Part shown: in pieces, positions 7,787-15,844 of the stretch | Layout of the letters: every line of letters begins with the position of its first letter | How positions within the stretch are numbered: the first letter of the stretch is position 1 | DNA from: ChocPot-Mid sp043804925 | GTDB taxonomy: Bacteria > Bacteroidota > Ignavibacteria > Kapaibacteriales > UBA2268 | Direction: 5' to 3' | DNA length: 23,466 bases | NCBI GenBank assembly: GCA_043804925.1 | Contig: JAZDIP010000031.1 | Span: 1-23,466 of the forward strand | Translations under genes and position numbers: made by a program | Notes under the pieces: model-generated | Seen by the model: the letters and a program-made list of their open reading frames with translations, nothing else | The model's database searches: none | Told to the model about the DNA's origin: nothing

Positions 7787-10700
7787 ATTTACTTAAATTA
7801 ATTTGTGTGTAAATAGTTAATTCCACTTTCGTCCCGACAGGATTACCATTGTCATCAACCATGTCAGTTATTTTTTCATGCGAATTTAAAAGTTTGAGTC
7901 TTTCTTTCGACACATTAGTACCAACTGATTTATGTTGTATGCCATTATTCTTTTTCATTTCCTCAGCAGTCTTTCTTCCTATACCATTATCAGTTATTAT
8001 GCAATGCAGAAAAGCACCTTTCTTTTGAATTTCCAAAAATATTTTTCCCTGAGTTGATATCTTCGAAAAACCATGTTTAATACAATTTTCAATATATGGC
8101 TGCAAAACCATCGTTGGTATTCTTTCTTCGTGAGTATTAATCTCAGGAGAAATATTAATCCAATAATCAAATTTTTCATCGAATCTAAGTTTCTCAAGCT
8201 CGAGATAGGTCTTTAACAATTCCAATTCACTGTTAAGTGGTACATATTCACGCATTGAATTTTCTAAAACTTTTCTTAGCAATCTTGAAAACATTGTCAA
8301 ATATGACATTGCTTTTTCGGTTTCTTTAATAAGAATCAAATTTAAAATTGAATTCAATGAATTAAATATAAAATGTGGATTCATCTGTGAGTGCAGTGCT
8401 TTCAACTGGAAGGATAAAATTCTTTGTTTTGTTTTTTCACGCTCGAGTTTTCTTCGGTTTTTCAATAAAATCAAATACGAAAAAAGACCTATGATAATTA
8501 AAACAACTAAAATTTTAAACCAAATTGTCATCCAAAACGGTGGTACTATAATTAAATGAATCATTATTCCTTTTTCATTCCAGACAGCATCGTTATTCGA
8601 TGCTGTAATTCTTAAAATGTAATTTCCTGGTTCAATACCTGCAAGTATTATTGAGTTTTGAGTTCCAAGATAAATCCAATCATCATTTATACCATCTATT
8701 ATATATGCATATTGATTTAATTGTGGAGCAATATAATCAAGTGCCGCAAAATATATTTTCAAATAATCCGAATTCCAATCTTTTTTTATCGTATCACCAT
8801 CTTTCAAATAATAAGAAATTAAACTGTCATTGATGAACAATTTAGTAACAACAATCTTTGGAATATTGGAATTAACTTTCATATCTTTTGGAGAAAAATA
8901 AGTCAATCCATTTTTGCTCCCTAAAATCAATTCATTGGATTCATTAAGAATAGCCGTACTAAAATAAAACTTATCACTTTCAGGGTCATCATTTTTACTG
9001 AATTTGGTAAATTTTCCGGACGATTTTTCATATTTAATCAAACCAATATCAGTAGATAACCACAAATTATTATTGTTATCACAAATGAGGTTACTTATAT
9101 AGTTACAAGGAAGTCCTTCGTCTTTACCAATAACAGTAAAATTATCTTGAACAGGATTGTACTTATTTAATCCAATCCCATCAGTTGCAATCCAAAGATT
9201 ATTATTCTTGTCCTCACAAAAAGCTTTAATTTCGTTACCGCTTATTGAATATTTGTCTTTGGGATTACTTTTATAAATTTTAAATCCGTCATACTCCGGT
9301 AAATACTTGTTTAATCCATTAAAAGTTCCTACCCAGATATTACCGATTTTATCTTTAAAAATCTCATAAGTCACATAATCGCTAATGGGAAATTTATTAG
9401 TATCCGATGGGAAATAAGATTTAATTTTATTTGAACCTTTTACATGTCTTTTTAGCCCGTAAAGAGTACCATACCAAATTTCATCTTTGTCAACTAAGAG
9501 ACTATTAATATAAGATTTCAGTAATGTTTCATTATAGGGTTCAAGAGAATTAGCTTCGCTGTAATCAATAAACTCTCCTTTTCTTTTATCGAAATAAAAT
9601 AATCCGGATAGTGTTGAAATCAATAAAGTGTTTTTATCATATTCCTTAATATCAGTTATTCTGTTTTTACGATTTTCAAGGTTCTTTTTTTTGTAATAAT
9701 AATACTGAAAATTGTCGGGATAAGTGAAATTATATAATCCTTTATTTGTTCCAATCCATAATTTTTTATCCGAATCAATTAAGAGTGAACTAATAGTTGT
9801 TACTGAACTATCTATGCTATATTGTGGTATGGGTATTGTCTTTACTTTATTCGTAGCAGGAACAATTTTAATTAAATCGCTTGGCAGATAATCCCAGATA
9901 ATTTTATTGGTTGAACTGAAAAATTTATTCTTCCAGTAAAATGATTTAGCACCGGATTGAGTCCACTCTGAATGTATCTGATAGCTTTTATCAAATGGTA
10001 AATAATTTGAATCATTAAACTGATAATAGCCGCAAAAATCCTTCAGATGTTTCTCAGAAACTCCATCGTGAATATTAACGGTAAAAAACATTTTACCATC
10101 AAAATAAGAAGTAGTGACCATAAATCCTTCCTGATACCATCTTTTGTCGCAATAATAATTTGTTTCAGAATATTGATAATTTTTCAGATTAAGTTTTATA
10201 ATATGGAAAGGGATTTCATCAGTATGGACTTCAATCAACAAATTACCTTTGTCGTCGGGAGCAATAATTTTTTCATAATCATAATTTTTATAATTCTTCA
10301 ATAATTTTAAAGTCTTCTTTTCAGGATTAAAGACTAATAATCTAACATCTTCCTTAGCACTAAGAGTACTATCGAATTTAAATGATTTCTTAAAAAGAAG
10401 ATTTTTTACGATAATATCTCCATTACGTCCCGGAGTAAATCTCGGAAAAAACGGATTGTCCCGATAAACCGAATCAACATATTCATTATCAAAATGATAC
10501 AATTCAAACTTGTCTTTTCCTCGATTATATTTAGCAAGAAACCATTTTGAATTTATTCTCGTGAAACCACTGAACCAAACTTTTCCGGTACTATCAATAA
10601 AAGGTATCATAACGACTATTGTAGTTTTCATTTTTTCGGAATCGAACAATTCATATCGCTTGAATTTACCTGTAGCAGGATTTAATCTATTGATAATTCC

Positions 10701-11012
10701 TTCTTCATTCGATACCCAGAGGGACCCATCCTTGTCTTCAACGATGTGTTGCACATAATTATCGGCAATAGAATTAGTATCAGAATAATCATGCTTAAAC
10801 GCAACAGATTCTTTACCGTCATATCTATATAGACCGCTAGTAGTTCCTAACCATATAAATCCTCTGCTGTCTTCAAATCCGCATACAACTTTTCCATCAT
10901 AAAATCCTTTGTCCTTATCAATTTTCTCATGATAATAGTCCTTGGATATTATGCTGATTGAAAAAGCAATAAGCATTATAATAAAAATATAATATTTGAC
11001 TTTATTTAACAT
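7779..11012 (-). CDS. LytS-type sensor histidine kinase with periplasmic two-component propeller
   Basis: The product is 1077 aa from the ATG at 11012, 7 nt after the previous stop. The longer frame would overlap that gene, and a signal/anchor (YYIFIIMLIAFSISIIS) begins here. The periplasmic part has at least eight Reg_prop repeats, for example DSRGFIWLGTTSGLYRYDG, DKIGNIWVGTFNGLNKY and DNNNNLWLSTDIGLIKY. A Y_Y_Y domain (around 730-810, ending GNYILRITASNNDAVWNEKG) follows, then one membrane segment (FKILVVLIIIGLFSYLILL). The cytoplasmic part is a LytS-like His_kinase module with the phospho-acceptor His in MNPHFIFNSLNSI (about residue 880). Its ATPase boxes are LQPYIENCIKHGF and TDNGIG. Unlike hybrid two-component systems there is no fused regulator; the partner is the overlapping LytTR gene. 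The propeller probably senses a periplasmic ligand or oligosaccharide, but the ligand is unknown. Confidence 0.93.
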   Translation of the reverse strand: MLNKVKYYIFIIMLIAFSISIISKDYYHEKIDKDKGFYDGKVVCGFEDSRGFIWLGTTSGLYRYDGKESVAFKHDYSDTNSIADNYVQHIVEDKDGSLWVSNEEGIINRLNPATGKFKRYELFDSEKMKTTIVVMIPFIDSTGKVWFSGFTRINSKWFLAKYNRGKDKFELYHFDNEYVDSVYRDNPFFPRFTPGRNGDIIVKNLLFKKSFKFDSTLSAKEDVRLLVFNPEKKTLKLLKNYKNYDYEKIIAPDDKGNLLIEVHTDEIPFHIIKLNLKNYQYSETNYYCDKRWYQEGFMVTTSYFDGKMFFTVNIHDGVSEKHLKDFCGYYQFNDSNYLPFDKSYQIHSEWTQSGAKSFYWKNKFFSSTNKIIWDYLPSDLIKIVPATNKVKTIPIPQYSIDSSVTTISSLLIDSDKKLWIGTNKGLYNFTYPDNFQYYYYKKKNLENRKNRITDIKEYDKNTLLISTLSGLFYFDKRKGEFIDYSEANSLEPYNETLLKSYINSLLVDKDEIWYGTLYGLKRHVKGSNKIKSYFPSDTNKFPISDYVTYEIFKDKIGNIWVGTFNGLNKYLPEYDGFKIYKSNPKDKYSISGNEIKAFCEDKNNNLWIATDGIGLNKYNPVQDNFTVIGKDEGLPCNYISNLICDNNNNLWLSTDIGLIKYEKSSGKFTKFSKNDDPESDKFYFSTAILNESNELILGSKNGLTYFSPKDMKVNSNIPKIVVTKLFINDSLISYYLKDGDTIKKDWNSDYLKIYFAALDYIAPQLNQYAYIIDGINDDWIYLGTQNSIILAGIEPGNYILRITASNNDAVWNEKGIMIHLIIVPPFWMTIWFKILVVLIIIGLFSYLILLKNRRKLEREKTKQRILSFQLKALHSQMNPHFIFNSLNSILNLILIKETEKAMSYLTMFSRLLRKVLENSMREYVPLNSELELLKTYLELEKLRFDEKFDYWINISPEINTHEERIPTMVLQPYIENCIKHGFSKISTQGKIFLEIQKKGAFLHCIITDNGIGRKTAEEMKKNNGIQHKSVGTNVSKERLKLLNSHEKITDMVDDNGNPVGTKVELTIYTQINLSKYE

Positions 11013-11019
11013 GAATATT

Positions 11020-13023
11020 TTAATAAACCTTAATAAATTTTTCAAATATACCACCAATTTTTATATAATATACACCCACCTGCAAACTGGAAATATCTAT
11101 CCTTATATTCCTCTCTTGAGAGGGGTAAGGGGTGTGTAAAAGGGTCGGGGTGAGGTATGAAACACATTCACTGAGTATATTATATATTTGGATGTTATAA
11201 CTTTCCGAAAGTTCCGAACTTTCGAGAAGTTTAATCTCAATATACTCCGATGCAGGATTTGGATAAATATTAATTCCTCTTTCACCGATTTTCTCATCCT
11301 CAACAGAAACGATATTTCTTGCAATCTCAAATGCTTTTTCCAATACTTCATCACGACCTGACCTTATTCCCTCTGCAGTTGGACAAACAATACTGTCAGG
11401 AACTATTCCGATTCTTTGTGTTGGTGAACCATCGGGATAATATACTCCCAGATTCGAGAAAACAGCCGTCAAATCCTGACTAATATATATCCTTGATATA
11501 TTGCCATCGGCTCCTGATGTCGGGCTTCCAACAATTAAGGCATGGGGAAACGCCTTTAATTGCATACATGCAAATTCGCCACTACTAAGAGTGTTGTAAT
11601 TACATAATATAATAAAGTTTCCTTTGTAAGGTACGGGATTATTATTAGTTCCGATATAATCATTATCCCAGTAAAATGTTCCGGGATAGGTAACATCAGG
11701 AATTTTATACTTTACGAACTCCTTTTTGTTTGGAAACATATATCGTGCGAAAGCATAAATATCTGAGTTTGTGCCCATCCTCATATCTAAAACTATTGCT
11801 TTTGTTTCATAAAGTGAATTGTACATATCGGTTATGTCCCATTCTGAAAACATCCTACTCATATTTACATAACCAATATTACCATCATATTTTTTGTATT
11901 TAACATAAAGAAGGGAATCACAAGAATGATGGTAAAACCACTCGCCATCATTGGGAATATAATTTCTTTGCACTATCAAGCTTTTTAAGTTGTTAGCTGT
12001 ATCAAAATATTCAACTCCGGAATTTAATAATTTGATTAGACTGTCTGAATCAGAAAATATAATATTTAGAACTGAAGCACTGTCACCTTTTAACATATAA
12101 GAAGCAACATAGCTGCGGAATTTATCCTGATTACCAACTGAAATATAGGGACGCAGACTATCTTCCCATTCCTTCATTGATAAACCATCAATTGAATAAA
12201 TAACATCTCCTTTTTTCAGGTCGGGATAATCCGATTTGAATACAGTATAGTTTTCTGAAGCATACTTCAGAATAATTCTTGGAAGAAATTTCCCATATAA
12301 ATTATATTTGTCGGAATAATGATATTGTGCATGTGTATCATCAAGTTTCGCAACTGTTCTTTTAAATGTATTTAAAAAACTTTCATTATTGGCAGCATAA
12401 TAATAATAATCAATTATGTTGTATAATGTGGAATCCCATGAAGTTTCCACAATATCATTATTTGGACTGAAATAATGAATAATATTCCACAATTTAAATA
12501 GAATAAACAATCTTTCATTTTCATTGGGATAGGATGTGAATATATTTCGGTTAATAATTGGGTTATCCTGTGGAAAATGAAGCCAATCGTTTTTTGCTAC
12601 CTCTTCTACCTGACAATTCTCATGTGGTCTGAAATTGTTACTGATGTTCTTAAGCATACTTCGAACTTCAGTGCTTAAAATAGTATCATCAAACCAATTG
12701 AAATTCAAATTAAACTTTAACTCTTCAGGGATTTCATCAGGTGTTGGCATGGTTGCCTCCTCCATATCTCCTGCTGCATTAAGCATATTCAACAACGCTA
12801 CATTAAGTTCTCCGGCAGTTTCAGAAGATTTGACATTATCCAAAGTTTCAAAAAGAACACTATCCCAATTAACTCTGCAGTTTGAAACTTCGGAATGAAA
12901 ATATTTTGCATATCCCCAAACCTTGCAAGTGTAATACATTTTTGTATTCAAATCAAGAGTTTGAGCAGAAGCATTCAAACCAATGAGAATAAAAAATGAT
13001 AATAGAAAAAAATATTTTTTCAT
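11020..13023 (-). CDS. S41-family (tricorn/C-terminal-processing-like) surface peptidase with T9SS tail
   Basis: The product is 667 aa; the ATG at 13023 has GGAGG five bases upstream, and a TTG four codons earlier is less likely. A signal peptide (FFLLSFFILIGLNASAQ) is followed by an N-terminal domain shared with the paralogue at 19339 (YYTCKVWGYAKYFHSEV). Next is a helical part with a conserved LDDTH, then a PDZ-like segment (KKGDVIYSIDGLSMKEW, ~275-290). The S41 core starts with GNIGYVNMSRM; NTLSSGEFACMQL (~477-490) holds the candidate nucleophile Ser and a Glu, and GSPTSGADGN replaces the Lys-containing loop of classical Ctp proteases. The pattern suggests the tricorn-like Ser/His/Glu arrangement. 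The tail (INIYPNPASEYIE onward) is a T9SS sorting domain with a palindrome-encoded loop 1 and a nested-element loop 2. It lies 14 nt downstream of the YD-like repeat gene. Confidence 0.9.
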   Translation of the reverse strand: MKKYFFLLSFFILIGLNASAQTLDLNTKMYYTCKVWGYAKYFHSEVSNCRVNWDSVLFETLDNVKSSETAGELNVALLNMLNAAGDMEEATMPTPDEIPEELKFNLNFNWFDDTILSTEVRSMLKNISNNFRPHENCQVEEVAKNDWLHFPQDNPIINRNIFTSYPNENERLFILFKLWNIIHYFSPNNDIVETSWDSTLYNIIDYYYYAANNESFLNTFKRTVAKLDDTHAQYHYSDKYNLYGKFLPRIILKYASENYTVFKSDYPDLKKGDVIYSIDGLSMKEWEDSLRPYISVGNQDKFRSYVASYMLKGDSASVLNIIFSDSDSLIKLLNSGVEYFDTANNLKSLIVQRNYIPNDGEWFYHHSCDSLLYVKYKKYDGNIGYVNMSRMFSEWDITDMYNSLYETKAIVLDMRMGTNSDIYAFARYMFPNKKEFVKYKIPDVTYPGTFYWDNDYIGTNNNPVPYKGNFIILCNYNTLSSGEFACMQLKAFPHALIVGSPTSGADGNISRIYISQDLTAVFSNLGVYYPDGSPTQRIGIVPDSIVCPTAEGIRSGRDEVLEKAFEIARNIVSVEDEKIGERGINIYPNPASEYIEIKLLESSELSESYNIQIYNILSECVSYLTPTLLHTPYPSQERNIRIDISSLQVGVYYIKIGGIFEKFIKVY
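11110..11155. repeat. Loop-2 repeat element (nested type) inside the S41 coding sequence
   Basis: The palindrome CCTCTCTTGAGAGGGG is followed by TAAGGGGTGTGTAAAA and then AGGGTCGGGGTGAGG, the right part of the simpler loop-2 element found in other genes. It is read in frame as LTPTLLHTPYPSQERN. Compared with the two other nested copies (14592-14650, 21942-22000), the left arm of the simple element has been lost, a 12-base in-frame deletion. Confidence 0.8.
11199..11232. repeat. Loop-1 palindrome inside the S41 coding sequence
   Basis: AACTTTCCGAAAGTT, a short centre, then AACTTTCGAGAAGTT. It is a 15-base-arm inverted repeat with a small mismatch block, read in frame as ESSELSESYN. It is nearly identical to the perfect palindrome at 19518-19550 and sits at the same place in the sorting domain. 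Confidence 0.85.
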
Positions 13024-13037
13024 GGCATCCTCCAAAT

Positions 13038-14438
13038 TTATTTATTAATTATTATTTTTTGTATTTCATTTTTCTTGCTTGTTCTCATGTTCAAAAAGTA
13101 AGAACCGGAAGGTAGGTTCTCCAAGTTTTCCTCAATCCTTCTCTTACCGCTCGACTGATAATGTCCATCAATCAATTTTATAATTTCCAAACCTTGAGAA
13201 TTAAAAAGCGACAATGAAACATTCTCATTATTCTCCAAAAAATAATCTATTGATAATGGTCCTGTTGTTGGGTTTGGTGAACAAAATATTGAAAAAGGAT
13301 GAACATTATTTTCATTAACCACTGTTGAACCTCTGTAAATTATATCAAAATTACTTCCTCTAAAACCGGATGAATTTCCATAAGCATCAGTTATTCGAAA
13401 CGAGTAATCATTTTTAATCCACTGTCCTGCTACCCATTTGTCATATTTACCATTCAGAAGATTATAATTCTCATCATAATTATATATTTTCCTATAATTA
13501 TTCATCATTTCTCCATAATTATCTTGTTGATAAACTATCGAAAGAGTATCAAAATTCTCGTTATATGTATAATCCCACACATACATTGTTTTCCATTCGT
13601 TATCAACCCTATTATCTTGCTGGATTTTAGTACGGTCGCCATTGCTGTTATGTTCAAAAAATACTCTAAGCAGCGGTTCCCAAACTTCATTATTATATCC
13701 TTCAGTATAAGTTGCAATCCATAAACCTTCTTCATTATATTCATAGAGACCTTTTATGTAAGTAATCCACTCTCCATCCCAGACATCGTGAGTATATGAT
13801 GTCCTCCAGCCGTGCTCATCAAATGTGAATTGATACCTGTAATCAAAATCCAAAGCTCCACTATTTGTAGTTTCATAAGTCTGGGAAATTCTATTGCCAT
13901 TTTCATCAAATTCCTGTGTTAGACGATTATTCACAACCCAATCATTACCCTTCCATTCCTCATAAGTCTCAGTAAGTAAACTATCCATTTCATTGTAAGT
14001 TCTTGTTCTCCTTTCTGAATTTATCCACTCATCATCCCAATATTTATAAAAATATTCAATTTCATTGCCTCGTTCATCATATGTAAAAGTGTTGGAATAA
14101 CCATTATCCCAAACACCGCTATGGAGATAAAAACCGCTATAAGACAGCATTCTACCATTTTCATCATATAAATAATCACGTTTTTCACTTTGTCTCCATA
14201 CATCACCATAGTCATTAAATTCCATTGTGTTCATTATCATTCTTCCATGTTCATTATAGCTAAATAAAACTCTATAAGTACCAAAATTTACTGAATTGAC
14301 AACAATTTTCTCTATGATATCAGTGCTGTCTGGAATTACGATAAGAATATTATCGTTAGAGTTTTTATCAATCTCACTTGCAAAAGACACAATTGAGCTG
14401 ATTATAATTATCGTAAGTAACAAGTATAAATTTTTCAT
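13038..14438 (-). CDS. YD-like repeat surface protein with T9SS tail
   Basis: The product is 466 aa; the ATG at 14438 is preceded by AAGGTG and starts a signal peptide (LYLLLTIIIISSIVSFAS). The body is about eight imperfect repeats of roughly 35-45 residues, each with a Y-Y-E/D-x-G-x strand pair and a W....W segment, such as FTYDERGNEIEYFYKYWDDE and FTFDEHGWRTSYTHDVWDGE. These resemble the YD repeats of RHS-like proteins, which form extended beta structures, but there is no RHS core or toxin end. The C-terminus is a T9SS sorting domain of ordinary type (IFCSPNPTTGPLSIDYF ... LPSGSYFLNM ... IQKIIINK) without repeat-derived loops. The role is probably surface structure or adhesion. It sits 14 nt upstream of the S41 gene and 64 nt downstream of a WD40 gene. 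Confidence 0.85.
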   Translation of the reverse strand: MKNLYLLLTIIIISSIVSFASEIDKNSNDNILIVIPDSTDIIEKIVVNSVNFGTYRVLFSYNEHGRMIMNTMEFNDYGDVWRQSEKRDYLYDENGRMLSYSGFYLHSGVWDNGYSNTFTYDERGNEIEYFYKYWDDEWINSERRTRTYNEMDSLLTETYEEWKGNDWVVNNRLTQEFDENGNRISQTYETTNSGALDFDYRYQFTFDEHGWRTSYTHDVWDGEWITYIKGLYEYNEEGLWIATYTEGYNNEVWEPLLRVFFEHNSNGDRTKIQQDNRVDNEWKTMYVWDYTYNENFDTLSIVYQQDNYGEMMNNYRKIYNYDENYNLLNGKYDKWVAGQWIKNDYSFRITDAYGNSSGFRGSNFDIIYRGSTVVNENNVHPFSIFCSPNPTTGPLSIDYFLENNENVSLSLFNSQGLEIIKLIDGHYQSSGKRRIEENLENLPSGSYFLNMRTSKKNEIQKIIINK

Positions 14439-14502
14439 AAAACACCTTAAATATATATTTAACAACTTAACTTTTTAGCTTTATATTAATAATGCATTTT
14501 TT

Positions 14503-15813
14503 TTAAAAACTCTTTATAAATTTTTCGAAACAATTTCCAATCCTAACATAATACATTCCCACCGGCAAACTGGAAATATCAATCCTTATAATCCCATCTC
14601 CATTCCCCTCTTGAGAGGGGTTAGGGGGGTGTAAAAAGGTCGGGATGAGGTAAAAAACACATTCACCTAGCATATTGTATATACGAATATCCTCATGCTG
14701 ATTCCCGCCTGCTGTCTGCAGCCTGCTGTCTGCTCCAACATTTACTTCAATATACTCCGATGCAGGATTTGGATAAATATTTATCATACCCTCTTCGTTT
14801 TTCCCGTATTCTTCCACACCTAAAGTATCTTCAGTCAATCTCCAAATATTTATAGTACCGTCATAACTACCGCTTGCAAACTTTTTACCATCATGACTAA
14901 ATTCGACAGACATGATATAACTTGTATGTCCTTCGAAAGTACGAATTAAACTACAATTCACTACATCCCATAATTTAACAGTATTATTTATTTTGGCAAA
15001 ATCATAAGTACCACTTGCCAATTTAGTTCCGTCTAGACTAAAGGAAATAGACATTACAGCATTCGTTTGGTTTTCCAATGTACAAATAATGGTGCCTGTA
15101 TTTATATCCCAAATCTTTATTGTTTTATCGGAACAAGCACTTGCTAACTCATTACCATTGGGAGTAAATTTAACATCAAAAATAGTTCCTGTATGTCCTT
15201 GAAAAGTACTTATAAGTTCACTTGTATTGGCATCCCACAATCTAATCGTTTTATCTTGGCTTCCACTAGCTATCTTTGTTCCATCCGGACTAAAAGCAAC
15301 TGAATTTATCCAATCGTAATGACCGACAAAAGTACTAAGGATGGTACCGGTTGAGACATTCCATATTTTGATTGTATAATCATCGCTACAGCTTACTATT
15401 TTTGTTCCATCGGGACTAAAAGCAACTGAATTAACGCGGTCATTATGCCCATTGAATGTGTGGATAATTTCACCTGTATCAGTAACCCACAATTTAATAG
15501 TTCTATCAACACTAGCACTTGCTATCTTTGTACCATCCGGACTGAAAGCTACAGACTTAATAAAACCTGTAGTTCCACCTGTATGACCTGCAATCTCATA
15601 AATAAGAGTTCCTGTATCGGAATCCCACAATTTTATTTTTCCATCATAACTACCGCTTGCCAACCTTGTTCCATCAGGACTATAAGAAATAGAATAAATA
15701 GGAGAGCCGGTGCCAATTGTACGGATTAAATCATCCTGGGCTTGAAGGTATTGTTTGAAGCCAAAGAAAATAATAAAAGCTATTATTAACGAATAATGTA
15801 AATTCTTTTTCAT
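14503..15813 (-). CDS. Secreted seven-repeat WD40 protein with T9SS tail (WD40-a)
   Basis: The product is 436 aa; the ATG at 15813 has GGAG six bases upstream, and a TTG four codons earlier is an unlikely start. The signal peptide (YSLIIAFIIFFGFKQYLQAQ) is nearly the same as in the 14-repeat paralogue. Seven WD40 repeats of the form FSPDGTKIASGSxDxTIKLWD (ending IKLWDSD, IKLWVTD, IKIWNV, IRLWDAN, IKIWDIN, VKLWDVV and INIWRL) should close one seven-bladed propeller, a protein-binding scaffold. After the linker DTLGVEEYGKNEEGM comes a T9SS sorting domain whose loop 1 (ADSRLQTAGG) and loop 2 (LHPPNPSQEGNGDG) are encoded by repeat elements. It lies 31 nt downstream of the 14-repeat gene and is clearly its duplicate. 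No enzymatic domain is present. Confidence 0.92.
   Translation of the reverse strand: MKKNLHYSLIIAFIIFFGFKQYLQAQDDLIRTIGTGSPIYSISYSPDGTRLASGSYDGKIKLWDSDTGTLIYEIAGHTGGTTGFIKSVAFSPDGTKIASASVDRTIKLWVTDTGEIIHTFNGHNDRVNSVAFSPDGTKIVSCSDDYTIKIWNVSTGTILSTFVGHYDWINSVAFSPDGTKIASGSQDKTIRLWDANTSELISTFQGHTGTIFDVKFTPNGNELASACSDKTIKIWDINTGTIICTLENQTNAVMSISFSLDGTKLASGTYDFAKINNTVKLWDVVNCSLIRTFEGHTSYIMSVEFSHDGKKFASGSYDGTINIWRLTEDTLGVEEYGKNEEGMINIYPNPASEYIEVNVGADSRLQTAGGNQHEDIRIYNMLGECVFYLIPTFLHPPNPSQEGNGDGIIRIDISSLPVGMYYVRIGNCFEKFIKSF
14592..14650. repeat. Loop-2 nested repeat element in WD40-a
   Basis: The left arm TCCCATCTCC matches the CTCCCTCTCC arm of the simple loop-2 element. It is followed by the palindrome CCCCTCTTGAGAGGGG, then TTAGGGGGGTGTAAAA, then AGGTCGGGATGAGG, the right part of the simple element. 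The second palindrome thus sits inside the first. The net gain over the simple form is 27 bases (nine codons), so the frame is kept. Confidence 0.85.
14707..14734. repeat. Loop-1 doubled 14-mer in WD40-a
   Basis: GCCTGCTGTCTGCA is followed directly by GCCTGCTGTCTGCT, two 14-base units in tandem, read in frame as part of ADSRLQTAGG. Because 14 is not a multiple of three, the two copies are read in different frames. Confidence 0.85.
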
Positions 15814-15844
15814 ATAATTCTCCAAAAATTTGATTATAAAATAT

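Noticed and set aside
13033..13040. TAnnTTTG box upstream of the first S41 gene
   Set aside because: It lies directly against the ribosome binding site, so transcription would begin at or inside the coding start.
13038..14438. RHS/polymorphic toxin
   Set aside because: The repeats are YD-like, but there is no RHS core motif, no hypervariable toxin end and no immunity gene. The protein ends in a normal sorting domain.
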